Of a DNA stretch of 64,000 nt, positions 1 through 9,167 are shown one piece after another. Numbering within the stretch: the stretch's first letter is position 1; every line of letters starts with the position of its first letter. The position numbers and the translations under genes are program-made. The notes beneath the pieces are model-generated. The model was given only the letters and a program-made list of their open reading frames with translations, was not told the origin of the DNA and ran no database searches. Source of the stretch: Symbiodinium natans (taxonomy: Eukaryota > Sar > Dinophyceae > Suessiales > Symbiodiniaceae); assembly GCA_905221605.1 (NCBI GenBank), contig CAJNDS010002840.1, forward strand, positions 135,118-199,117, written 5' to 3'.

Positions 1-470
1 AGGTTATGAGTATAGTTAAGGCTGACACGTCATGCCTCTATGCAGTCACTGCCACTCCAGATTCGGGGCATAAGCCATGGGGCTTTGGGTCTAGGGTAAT
101 TAGGAGTTAACTTTCAGGGTTCCTTTGGGTTTGCGGGTTGAGAAGCAATGTGCAAGGGTCGAGGGATTCAAGGACTGCGGTCTCGGGTCTTCTGCCTTCA
201 AGCAAAGGTCCAGCCCACCTTCGTCGGTATCCGGGATACTCATAGCCCTAAAGCCTAGAAACCCGAAACCCTGAATCCTCAAACTCAGAGCCTCAGAGCA
301 TCCCGAAAGCCGGTAAAGCTAGCTGGGCTCCCTGCCACAACAGCCGCGAAGCCAGCTGCCACAGGTGTGACCCCTTTGGGCAAAGACATTCCACCTGAAC
401 CGACATCAACGTGTGATCCGAGGTGACGGCAATGAGGGTTCGTATCCAACTGAGCGAAGCCTCCGTAAAC
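1..470. other. Unassigned unique sequence left of the first array
   Basis: Several short overlapping frames but no domain, no codon pattern and no splice structure that I can support. GGAGTTTATAATAAACTCC at 627-645, a little further right, is a small near-perfect palindrome. Confidence 0.4.
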
Positions 471-530
471 CCAAAACCCCAAACCCCAAACCCCAAACCC
501 TAAACCCTAAACCCTAAACCCCAACCCCTA
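471..530 (-). repeat. Interstitial telomere-like array (CCCTAAA/CCCCAAA)
   Basis: About eight C-strand units, with CCCCAAA variants at the left end and CCCTAAA at the right. Confidence 0.9.
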
Positions 531-674
531 CTTAGCGGCATGAAGCCCTCTGTCAGTCCCTTGTGCGAGCTGTGACTTCGATCCCCTCGGAGAGCTCCTG
601 AAGCCTCGAACCCGCGCTCCACTTTTGGAGTTTATAATAAACTCCTCTTCCAAGACTCCTGTCCTAACCCTAAA

Positions 675-679
675 CCCTA
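675..679. repeat. Target-site duplication, left copy (CCCTA)
   Basis: CCCTA abuts the LTR here and again at 9455-9459. Five bp is the usual duplication length for LTR elements. Because the target is a CCCTAAA array, part of the match could be coincidence. Confidence 0.7.
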
Positions 680-966
680 TACGGGGGGACAACCAAGGAA
701 GGAAATCAACTCCCCTAATCGCCCTGAACTTATATTTCCCAGATCGAACCAAGAAACAACCAAGAACACGGATAAGAGCAACCCAGGGGGAAAGGAAAGG
801 GGGAAGGAATCCACACCCTTACCAAACCCTAAGAACCCAGGCACTACTTTTTGAACTTGTGGCTTTCTGTTCAAGCCCATCTTGAGCCAAACATGGTTTA
901 CGGGTTCGTTAACCCTTTCAACTTCCAACACTAACTCCTTTCTACAATACCAATTGCAGCTCCGCA
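680..966 (-). repeat. 3' LTR of the retrotransposon
   Basis: Direct repeat of 9168-9454 at an offset of exactly 8488 bp. It is preceded (element strand) by a purine-rich tract and followed by the CCCTA target duplication. Confidence 0.92.
881..903 (-). promoter_or_regulatory. Spliced-leader-like sequence in the 3' LTR
   Basis: Identical copy of the 9369-9391 segment, as expected for LTRs regenerated by reverse transcription. Confidence 0.7.
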
Positions 967-979
967 CTCCCCCTGTCCT
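967..979 (-). promoter_or_regulatory. Polypurine tract before the 3' LTR
   Basis: The element strand reads AGGACAGGGGGAG directly before the 3' LTR. The tract is purine apart from one C, in the position and composition expected for plus-strand DNA priming. Confidence 0.65.
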
Positions 980-1336
980 AGGATTTCCTAGGACACATTG
1001 GAGATGCAGGTCTTTTGGCCAAAAACTGCCATTAAGGCAGCAGCCAGCTGCTTGAAATGCAAGTTGTGGTTTAACGTCTTCCAGGACGGAATTATAGCAC
1101 ATTGGCTAACCTACTACCCATAGAGAATCTCTTTTCACCATGATCCTCTCATCACTGAAGACTCCTTGGCCTTCTTCACCACAAACCGTGGTCTTCGCTA
1201 CGCGAAAAGCTACTGACTTCTACTATCAGGGATTTCCATACCCTTAATAGTAACCACCACATTGTCAGCACATTGGCTGTTCCAGCGCACCCGTCTCCAG
1301 AAAGAGAAAAACTATCCCTTCATCCATACCATCCAA
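967..1336 (-). other. 3' untranslated region of the retroelement
   Basis: 370 bp between the ORF stop (TGA) and the 3' LTR, with no ORF or RNA structure I recognise. The polypurine tract is at its distal end. Confidence 0.6.
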
Positions 1337-4300
1337 TCACTTCTTTTTCCGATTGTTGGCAATCTTGAGGTGAAGTTGCAGCAGAATATACTCCAGGTCC
1401 GAAACTGTAAGAACAGGATCCTGTACGCCCCTTTGAATTGAGGATACCAATCCTTCTCTCTTTGCGTCCTCAATCGCCTGGCAAGATTGACCCAGCTCTT
1501 CATTCGCAGTGGCAGACCCTGGTGCATCCGCATCAGATGGACGATCCTTTTCTTCAGGATCTTGAACCATTACCACCTCTTCTTTTTTGGGACTCTGACT
1601 TTTCTCCCTCTTCTTTGTCTTTCCACCGACATTTGACTTTGTGCGCGTCTTCGAGGATTTTTCCACTGCAGAAGCCACCACATTGGATGTTGATCCACCC
1701 TTCTCAATGATCGTCGGCATCTTCTTCGGCTTTGGAACCATGAGAGTGTAAGGATCTTCGATAGCTGCAGCTTTCCTCTTCTTTTTTACCTTTTTCTTCT
1801 CTTCTTCAACGGCAACCTCCGTCTCCGAAGTCTCAACCACTCCTTTTTCGGCAGGAATATCCTTGCTGGACTCCCTTTCTAGGGATCTCTTTTTACCTCT
1901 TTTGGGATCCTTTTCCTCTCCCAAATTGGCTCGCTCATACCATATCCTCAGGTCATTGACCCATTCTTCCACCTCCGCGAGCGAAACCTCATACGACTTC
2001 ACTACTTCGAGAAGTTCCAGCACGGACAACATTTCAGTGGTCCACGAAACCCATACTTGATCCATTTGGTCAGCATCTCCAGTGAACTTCAGGAGTTTGA
2101 ACAATGGGTCCGCCTCTGCTCGAGCCAAATCTGGCTTGCCACCGGAGAGAAATGAAATCGCCTCCATCAACAGTTCCGTCATCTTGGTCTCTTCGTCATA
2201 AACCATAAAATCCTCCTCATCATCATCGAACTGTTCAGGAGAGATCTCCTTTTCTCCACCATTTGCACCAGACTTTCTCCTTGGACCATCCCTTGGGGGC
2301 GTCCTTGGAGACCTTGGCCTCTGTTCTTCCAGCGGAACACCATGCTCGAAGACACACCTGTCACCAAATCGACACTTCCCAGACCGAGCAAACTGGACGC
2401 ACCTCACACCAGTTGCATCATGCGAGAACCCACAATCCTTTCCAGCGAAACATTCTCTCCCTGCCACATAGTATTTGCACCAATATGAATGTAGCACCAC
2501 ATCATCTTCGGAATGGATGAATTTGCAGTCGTCACCGAATTTGCAGCGATCTTTCCCCTTGCCGAACCAATAGCAGAAACCCTTCTTCCTCTTCTCCAAG
2601 CGCTCTGCCTCATACCGGTCCATAGGGCGATTGTGCTCTACATGAACATTGCCATGTACCTGGGGACTGCTCCCTTCACCCGACGTGCTATCAGTATTTG
2701 GTGCTTGGAGTACAGCTGGAAAACCTGGCCTTGGTCCTACCACCTTCATGATCGGTTTTCCGCCAACTCCTGAGCCATGCTGAGACGATCCAAAAACATT
2801 GAACATCTTCATGAAGGCCTTTCTAGTGCCAATCTTCCAAAGAGCCATAAGAATTTTAGAGGCAGTAACATTCTCCACCTCTACCTTTTCCAATGGTCCC
2901 TCACTTCCCGGAACAAACCCATCCATATCTGAAGACCTTTCCATCTTTTTTGACACCACTTCGTCGAGGTAGTCTTCCGAGATCCAGGGTAAGTTCCCCT
3001 TAGAGGAAGGATTGTCATCATTGTTTGGTCCTTCACCAGGATACACTTTTGTGCTGTCAAAGATCTTACCAGTAGTGCGGTCCTGCATAGAGAAATTCGA
3101 AGCCACGCGGGAGTACACTGACCACAAGAAAATCCTTGTGTCCGCCAGTCTTGATGACCCACTGGATGTCTCCTCTTCCGGAGAAACTTCTGGCGCTTTG
3201 CCATCCCCTCCAGTGTCACCACTTGTCTCACCTCCAGCATCTTCAATGGGAATAAGGGATTCATTGTTCCCTTGATCAAGCACCGCACCCTCTGGTCCAA
3301 GAACTTCCAGCACCGCTGTCGAAGGATCCACCTCTTCATCAGCATCGTCGTCCATCCTTCTCCAGAGAGCCTCCAATTGGTCCGCACAAGTCGCCGCTTG
3401 AAGGAACTCCATCAACCGAGCCCTCCCGCGCTGCCAGAGAAATTCCGAAACCATCACCGACCCTTGGGCTCCCAGATTCAGGAATGGGTGAACCATTTTG
3501 GCTACCCTCGCCATAAGTTCAATATGAACTTCCATGCCTGGACTGCGGCTCCAATCATAGGCAATTGCCTCCATAGCAGTTCCAAACTTGTCAGTATTCT
3601 TGAATTCCCCTTCCAGACCAGGAGACAACAAGGCACCCATCACCGAAAGAGGATAATTCCCCACCGCCGGCAAGCACGGGTTGTCATGGAACGAATGACG
3701 CAGGTCAGTATAATGTCCTTGATCTCTCCTTTGAAAAAGGAGTGCTCCAGTCCCTAGCTGGGCATTCATTTCATCCACTTGAACCATTTCAGCACATATC
3801 CTCTGTGCCATGTACGCCATTGCTGGCCAGACGGAACGATCGGTAAGACCGCGACGCATAACCCAATCAGTTGTTGGCGACTGAATCAGCGTCCTTGGAT
3901 CATACACCAGAACAACCATCGCACCGTCACCCATTGACTGATCAGCATCGTCCTCCAGTGCCAGGTTCTCATCCTGTTCGCTTGCACCCTCGGATGACAC
4001 GCTAATAACCAAATTTCGATCCATCTTATTGGACCCTTTTTGGCAGTCTCTTTGCCCCACCGGCAACTTGCCAACTGCAACCTTCCAATAAATCCGAGTC
4101 AGAAGGCCTTTAACCAGCAATTGCTGAAGGTCACTCCTCACCGGACCACCATCCCATATCTTCGCATCATCACCACGGAGGTCATTGCTCCCACCTTCTC
4201 CTTCTTTTTGGTCAGTCTCCTCGCCAGAAATCTGTACTGCTCCTTCCGGCGCCGTCTCCTGTCCAGCCACTTCTTGCCCAGGAAGAACTTGAGCGCTTTC

Positions 4301-7300
4301 AGAGACATTCACCTGTCCAGCAACACCTTGCCCAGGTAAAACCTCATCCGTGGAGCCCACCGCCAGCGAACCAACCATAACTGAACCATCCCTTGCTCTT
4401 TTTTGAGACCGTTCAGCTCGACGAGAAGGTTGTGGTAGCGAAAAAACTTGTGAAGTCACTTCTTGGCGGGTTTGTGAAGTCACTTCTTGGCGGGTCTCCC
4501 CCCGCGACGCTTTGTCGCGCCCTTCGCCAAGGTGAACCGATTTTTTCGGCCCGTCATTGGAGCCTGAAGAACCACTTTGCGGAACATTGCCACGATTCGC
4601 AGTTCTCTGTGAATCCCTTTCTTGCAAAAAGATTTCCTTCAGGCGTTGTACGGCATTGGTCTCCTCTTCGCTTGAATCGCTTGAGGAAGCGGCATACGAG
4701 ACCAAAGCCTCCGCCTGTTCATCATCATCCACCACATCTGCCCACGCTCTGCTGAACCGATACGACAACCCACCACGAGGCTTCAGTTCCAGTGGCTTCG
4801 GCTTTTCCACCACTTCCGCCGGTTGCACTCGTCGTTGTGACCGAGAGCGTGGCACCTGTCGCACCTGTTTTTTGTCCAGCAAGGGCCTTCCCCTTCTCAC
4901 AGGGTTTGATCTTGACCGATACTTTTTTGTTGGTGGATTCACCGGCGGCATTCCAACTCCCACCAACCGCAGCTTCTGTACGCACAACGGAGACCTCTGC
5001 GCAAGCGTCCAACCATCACGGTACCTGACCTTATCAAAAAGCTCCCGATAGGAGCCTCTCGGCATAGTTTTTGCACCGGAGTCTTCAGCTTCACGCACCT
5101 GAGTGAGGGTTCGCACCGCCGCTCTTCCAGTCCCTTTGTTCCCAGAAGATTGTTGTACCCGTACAGATGCATCAGAAGGAACTGCCTTTTCCGGTCCTCC
5201 CGGCCGATATCGGACATCACCAACCAATTGCAGAATTTTGCATGCGGTCACTTTGTTGATCCCTTTGTCAACCAAATCTTCCACAAAGATGAACTCTTGC
5301 AAGTCCGACACATTGGTCACACCAAGCGTAATCATCACCTCACTTACATGAGGGGTATACACCCACAGGTGTGCGTTGCGAGCCATCCAATTTTCAATTG
5401 GCTCCTCCGGATTTTGAAGCTGAGTACCAGTGGATGCAGCCACTGAATTCTTTTGTTCATCAGCTTCTGCTTCATCCAGAGTACCTTTTTCACCATCTTT
5501 TTGTGACACATTGGTCATTTGCAGTGCTTTCGGTGCCGAGGATGAGGAAGATTCAGCTCCCCCACTTGCAGGCGGCTGAAACGTGCTTCTATCCGTAATC
5601 TCCCATCCTCTCTCTTTTTCAAACCGGACCTGATTGGCCACCTGTACCAAGTGTTTCAGGAGCGACAGCCGCTCCTCTGACATCTCGTCATGGGAGTACT
5701 TGCAGAAATTTAACCCTTTCCGGCAACGTCCTCGGAGGTAATAATCGAAACAGCAATTGTGGAACCCTGCGTCCCTTAGTGACTTCCTGGAAGCATTGTC
5801 CCAAGATTTGCCGGGCTCCCAAGTCCCTTCCAATGCTATGTCATCGTTGTGAAGGTACCTGCATGCAGTCCCATATTTACAACCACCTTGATTGTAATAC
5901 AGACACAGCCGACCTTTTGGCTCACCCGACGTAGGCTCACCCTTTGATGCACCTTTGCCAAAATTGTACTTGGCCCGGAAGGCTAAATCCTCCCGCTCCT
6001 GCTGTGCCTCATCCACTGTACCTTCCTCTGTGGGAGGGTCACCGATGTTCCCATCCTCATCATCAGCTTCTTGGCTATTCTTTGGATCAGTTGACCCTCC
6101 TCCTGGCCAACCTTCACCATAACGACGATGCTCATAGGAACACTCATCACCATTGCGACACCTTCCCCGATTGAAGAACTTGCACAGCTTGCTGTAACCA
6201 GGTGACAACACAGTCTTTGGTGTCATGTAAGCCTTTTTGTACTGGTCAGGGTCCATGTAGGCTTCCATTGGCTTGTTCTCCCTTTTGCTCATGGATTGCA
6301 CTGCACCATCAAGCTCCTGCAAAAATAGCTTGGTGTCCAACCAAAGCGCGTTCCAAAACTCATCTTCCCCTTGATTCAGCACCGTTGCCACCGCTTCACC
6401 CACAACTGGTCGAGAAAATCTCCTTTTTTTGCATGCCAGTTCGAAAAGCGCGTTGTGGTACTGTTTTCGGGAAAAAGTGGTTAACTTCCCCAAGCCTGTG
6501 CTTTCTGTACCATCAGGCTTCCAACCACCATTTTGCAAGATGCCATACGCGCGCCGAGCTTCCGCATTGAGGAATGCCTGATCTGCAACACACTCCTGTA
6601 AATCTTCCATCGGGCGACCCAACAGCATCCCTGTAATTTTGCCAACATAGGCTTCCTCTTCGTTTCCATTCTCCAGAAGAGCTTTGTAGATCTTTTCTCC
6701 ATAAAGTTGCCTTTCTTCTCGTTCTTCAGAGGATAACTCCTGTACCACAAGCTCCTCATCGGATTGCTCTTCCTCCTGTTTCCAGTCCCATTGACCGTTG
6801 GAATCTCGGTACCACTGACCAACATACCATGAATTCGTCCACCACGTACTCCAGCCGCTGGGTTTCCACTTCCGCAGCGTTGAGGAAGAGTCCTCCACGT
6901 CCTCTTCCAAAACCAGAAAGGTGTCCAAGATTATGGTACCATCATCTTCCACTAGTTTCACTGTTCCATTGACAGTATCACCAAATCTGAAATGACACGT
7001 ATTGTTCCCTTCTGCAGGAATCAATACATTCCAATCACCAAGGTCCAAAAAGGCTCCATACCCATTGATGCAGCGCACTAGACCCATGATCTCATCTCCC
7101 TCTTGATAGCAATGTGTCCCAGGTGATTCCAAGGCTCCCGCTCGGGGCACTTTCTTTGCGTGCTCTTCAGAAACCACCTCTGTATCATCGGCTCCTGGCG
7201 CATCCTTTGTTTTCACCTTTGAGTCACACTGCTCGTCCTGCTCCACGAGTCCCGCAAGCTCATCTTTTTTGTGCTCCTGGACTTCAGGACCTCCCTTTTT

Positions 7301-9100
7301 TTCCGCCAAAGGCTTTGCCTCATCTGCTGTAATTCGCTCGGTGTCGACTTCCGGCGAACTTCCAGACGGCAACACTTCTCCCTTCATGGGAGTGGACCCA
7401 TCATTGGAGTCCTTTGTCACACCTTCTGCAGCAGGCAAATCTTCCTCCACTGCAGGGCAATTAAGTCGATCATCCACGGCAGGCACGCTTTCTTCCACCG
7501 CAGGCTCCTTTGGTTCCATGGCTTCCAAAGGAGAATTTCCACCATCGTTGACCACAGCTGCCTCATTGGCTCCGGTGTAGCCCTTGTCATTTCGTTCCTC
7601 GCGGCTAACTTCAGGTTGCACCAGTGCGTCCACCTGTGAACCTCCATCATCAGCTGCTGCGGAGACCTGCGCCCCATTGTTGCAGTCGCCCGTGGAACGT
7701 AACACCATATGCACCTCAACCCGTGCTTCCTTCGCACTCCAGGTAATATCTGGCGCATCGACCCGCGCATCATTGGCGCTCCAGGCCTCATTTTTCAGAT
7801 CTTCTGTGTCTCCAGCTATTCCAGAAGCTTCTTTTTCCCTTTGAATGGCAGGAACCTTGGCACCAAACGAAGAGACCTCCTCAGTCGCAACACACGACCT
7901 TTTCCCTCCGTCTTCCAAATCTCCAGGACCACATTCCTGAACGACAGGTACCACATCCACCACTCGATCTTCTGCAGCCGACACAGTTCCGATCTCCACA
8001 TTGGGAATCTTTTCTTCTGGACCTACCGATTCCACCGCTGCCACACCCTCAGAAAGTGCTCCCATTCCTTCCCGATCCAGATGTTGAGCTCCAGCGATGT
8101 CTGTTCGGTTTCCAGGAATCTCCTCCTCATCAGGAGAACCCGAGGTCGGGGCGTCACCACCAGCCCTAGGACCGCTATCCCTGATAGTAGAGGAAAAATC
8201 TTTTTCACCTAAACTATTTACACTACCCTGGAATGCCCTCGTAGACTCAGTCTTCGGAGTAGAGGATGAAGAATCCAGTGCCGCCTCCATTTCCAGCTCA
8301 TTGCCCGAAGGAGACCCAACCACCTCGTCACTCTTCATCTTTTCACCTACCACCGGCAATGTCCACTTGCTTTCCTGCGTATCCAGGCAGTAATAATATT
8401 GTCTCCCATCTTCATGGAGGTGCCATTCCCACGTTGTCCCATCGCACGCTTTGATCAGATGCTCGTCTTTCCGAAAACCATCCCTTTCAGAGACCTGTCG
8501 CATCTCGTCCTCTTCTTCGGACAACTGTCGCAACCTCTCAGCCTCCATCTGTAGGATCTCCTCCTCCCCCATGGCGTATCCAGCAGCAGGTGCAGCTTCA
8601 AAGCTGTCCGCACCCTTCTGTTCATGACCGCTTCCACCACCTTGGGAACTCGAAGATGGATCCCTTTTGATCTTGTTCAGAGGCCTCCTGGCCGCTTGCA
8701 GCACTTCTCCAATCAGATCGGTCTGAGACTCTTGGTCTACCATTCGACCCGAAGTCGAAGACGACGGCTGATACCCGTGTTTGTGCAACACTCGTAAAAC
8801 AGTCACCTCCATTTCACGATCTATACCACCAGTCGCGTCCCAGTTCCTTTTCTCACCAGGCTTTGGCGATACAGAAACAGCACGTCCTTCAGCTTCAGCA
8901 TTGCTAACCATATCCACATTGGGATTCATACCCACATTGGGGCTTTCTGCAACCAAGGCCTCTTCCAGATGTTCTTCAGCGCCGGGAATCACCTCTTCCA
9001 ACACCGATCTTTCACCCAGAGACTCAGCTGCACCATTTCCAGCTCCACCATCTTGTCCACCATCCGAGGCAAGTTGGAGCCATCGCTTCGGAGAAGGCAT
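1337..9100 (-). CDS. Retroelement protein, about 2,587 aa, with WW, S1-like and six CCCH zinc fingers
   Basis: A single uninterrupted reading frame, likely starting at the ATG at 9100-9098. The frame opens 11 codons earlier at a GTG directly after a TAA, which is an unlikely eukaryotic start. Numbering from that GTG, a WW-like domain lies at about residues 235-260 (WEWHLHEDG, three tyrosines, KWTLP). An S1-like beta-barrel segment lies at about 675-740 (GDEIMGLVRCINGYGAFLDLG). CCCH fingers fall at about 981-1001, 1074-1093 and 1124-1147, and a second cluster at about 2184-2207, 2217-2237 and 2244-2264; spacings are CX7-9CX5-6CX3H. Linkers are acidic and low in complexity, and a basic nuclear-signal-like run (KKKVKKKRKAA) lies near residue 2450. 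These are RNA-binding and protein-binding modules, so a Gag-like packaging role or captured host sequence are both possible. There are no DD-E, YxDD or convincing aspartic-protease motifs. Confidence 0.85.
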   Translation of the reverse strand: MPSPKRWLQLASDGGQDGGAGNGAAESLGERSVLEEVIPGAEEHLEEALVAESPNVGMNPNVDMVSNAEAEGRAVSVSPKPGEKRNWDATGGIDREMEVTVLRVLHKHGYQPSSSTSGRMVDQESQTDLIGEVLQAARRPLNKIKRDPSSSSQGGGSGHEQKGADSFEAAPAAGYAMGEEEILQMEAERLRQLSEEEDEMRQVSERDGFRKDEHLIKACDGTTWEWHLHEDGRQYYYCLDTQESKWTLPVVGEKMKSDEVVGSPSGNELEMEAALDSSSSTPKTESTRAFQGSVNSLGEKDFSSTIRDSGPRAGGDAPTSGSPDEEEIPGNRTDIAGAQHLDREGMGALSEGVAAVESVGPEEKIPNVEIGTVSAAEDRVVDVVPVVQECGPGDLEDGGKRSCVATEEVSSFGAKVPAIQREKEASGIAGDTEDLKNEAWSANDARVDAPDITWSAKEARVEVHMVLRSTGDCNNGAQVSAAADDGGSQVDALVQPEVSREERNDKGYTGANEAAVVNDGGNSPLEAMEPKEPAVEESVPAVDDRLNCPAVEEDLPAAEGVTKDSNDGSTPMKGEVLPSGSSPEVDTERITADEAKPLAEKKGGPEVQEHKKDELAGLVEQDEQCDSKVKTKDAPGADDTEVVSEEHAKKVPRAGALESPGTHCYQEGDEIMGLVRCINGYGAFLDLGDWNVLIPAEGNNTCHFRFGDTVNGTVKLVEDDGTIILDTFLVLEEDVEDSSSTLRKWKPSGWSTWWTNSWYVGQWYRDSNGQWDWKQEEEQSDEELVVQELSSEEREERQLYGEKIYKALLENGNEEEAYVGKITGMLLGRPMEDLQECVADQAFLNAEARRAYGILQNGGWKPDGTESTGLGKLTTFSRKQYHNALFELACKKRRFSRPVVGEAVATVLNQGEDEFWNALWLDTKLFLQELDGAVQSMSKRENKPMEAYMDPDQYKKAYMTPKTVLSPGYSKLCKFFNRGRCRNGDECSYEHRRYGEGWPGGGSTDPKNSQEADDEDGNIGDPPTEEGTVDEAQQEREDLAFRAKYNFGKGASKGEPTSGEPKGRLCLYYNQGGCKYGTACRYLHNDDIALEGTWEPGKSWDNASRKSLRDAGFHNCCFDYYLRGRCRKGLNFCKYSHDEMSEERLSLLKHLVQVANQVRFEKERGWEITDRSTFQPPASGGAESSSSSAPKALQMTNVSQKDGEKGTLDEAEADEQKNSVAASTGTQLQNPEEPIENWMARNAHLWVYTPHVSEVMITLGVTNVSDLQEFIFVEDLVDKGINKVTACKILQLVGDVRYRPGGPEKAVPSDASVRVQQSSGNKGTGRAAVRTLTQVREAEDSGAKTMPRGSYRELFDKVRYRDGWTLAQRSPLCVQKLRLVGVGMPPVNPPTKKYRSRSNPVRRGRPLLDKKQVRQVPRSRSQRRVQPAEVVEKPKPLELKPRGGLSYRFSRAWADVVDDDEQAEALVSYAASSSDSSEEETNAVQRLKEIFLQERDSQRTANRGNVPQSGSSGSNDGPKKSVHLGEGRDKASRGETRQEVTSQTRQEVTSQVFSLPQPSRRAERSQKRARDGSVMVGSLAVGSTDEVLPGQGVAGQVNVSESAQVLPGQEVAGQETAPEGAVQISGEETDQKEGEGGSNDLRGDDAKIWDGGPVRSDLQQLLVKGLLTRIYWKVAVGKLPVGQRDCQKGSNKMDRNLVISVSSEGASEQDENLALEDDADQSMGDGAMVVLVYDPRTLIQSPTTDWVMRRGLTDRSVWPAMAYMAQRICAEMVQVDEMNAQLGTGALLFQRRDQGHYTDLRHSFHDNPCLPAVGNYPLSVMGALLSPGLEGEFKNTDKFGTAMEAIAYDWSRSPGMEVHIELMARVAKMVHPFLNLGAQGSVMVSEFLWQRGRARLMEFLQAATCADQLEALWRRMDDDADEEVDPSTAVLEVLGPEGAVLDQGNNESLIPIEDAGGETSGDTGGDGKAPEVSPEEETSSGSSRLADTRIFLWSVYSRVASNFSMQDRTTGKIFDSTKVYPGEGPNNDDNPSSKGNLPWISEDYLDEVVSKKMERSSDMDGFVPGSEGPLEKVEVENVTASKILMALWKIGTRKAFMKMFNVFGSSQHGSGVGGKPIMKVVGPRPGFPAVLQAPNTDSTSGEGSSPQVHGNVHVEHNRPMDRYEAERLEKRKKGFCYWFGKGKDRCKFGDDCKFIHSEDDVVLHSYWCKYYVAGRECFAGKDCGFSHDATGVRCVQFARSGKCRFGDRCVFEHGVPLEEQRPRSPRTPPRDGPRRKSGANGGEKEISPEQFDDDEEDFMVYDEETKMTELLMEAISFLSGGKPDLARAEADPLFKLLKFTGDADQMDQVWVSWTTEMLSVLELLEVVKSYEVSLAEVEEWVNDLRIWYERANLGEEKDPKRGKKRSLERESSKDIPAEKGVVETSETEVAVEEEKKKVKKKRKAAAIEDPYTLMVPKPKKMPTIIEKGGSTSNVVASAVEKSSKTRTKSNVGGKTKKREKSQSPKKEEVVMVQDPEEKDRPSDADAPGSATANEELGQSCQAIEDAKREGLVSSIQRGVQDPVLTVSDLEYILLQLHLKIANNRKKK
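2342..2582 (-). other. Second cluster of three CCCH zinc fingers
   Basis: Three closely spaced motifs with CX9CX5CX3H, CX8CX5CX3H and CX8CX5CX3H spacing (for example CKFGDDCKFIH, CFAGKDCGFSH and CRFGDRCVFEH). Linkers are only about 6-10 residues, so this is probably one RNA-binding unit. Confidence 0.85.
5690..6190 (-). other. First cluster of three CCCH zinc fingers
   Basis: Three motifs in order: CKFFNRGRCRNGDECSYEH, CLYYNQGGCKYGTACRYLH and one ending FCKYSH. Spacings are CX7CX5CX3H, CX7CX5CX3H and CX8CX6CX3H. CCCH fingers of this type usually bind single-stranded RNA. Confidence 0.85.
8354..8431 (-). other. WW-like domain within the retroelement ORF
   Basis: Two tryptophans about 22 residues apart, a Tyr-Tyr-Tyr core and a terminal proline (KWTLP) fit the WW fold, which binds proline-rich ligands. 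Read directly from the translation. Confidence 0.7.
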
Positions 9101-9155
9101 TGCTTCTTGATCCCAAAAACCTTGAAAGAACACTTAACCGCAGGGAACCTAATTT

Positions 9156-9167
9156 GGGCTCATAACC
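9156..9167 (-). promoter_or_regulatory. Primer-binding site (initiator tRNA-Met anticodon arm)
   Basis: Immediately after the 5' LTR the element strand reads GGTTATGAGCCC. This is the exact complement of GGGCTCATAACC, the anticodon stem-loop of initiator tRNA-Met (yeast-type sequence). Drosophila copia and yeast Ty5 use a cleaved tRNA-Met half in this way, rather than the tRNA 3' end. Confidence 0.75.

Noticed and set aside
4993-5040. DSGA tetrapeptide in the retroelement ORF as an aspartic-protease active site
   Set aside because: It lies in a charged, low-complexity context (EAEDSGAKTMPRG) without the hydrophobic strand or flap region expected of retroviral-type proteases.
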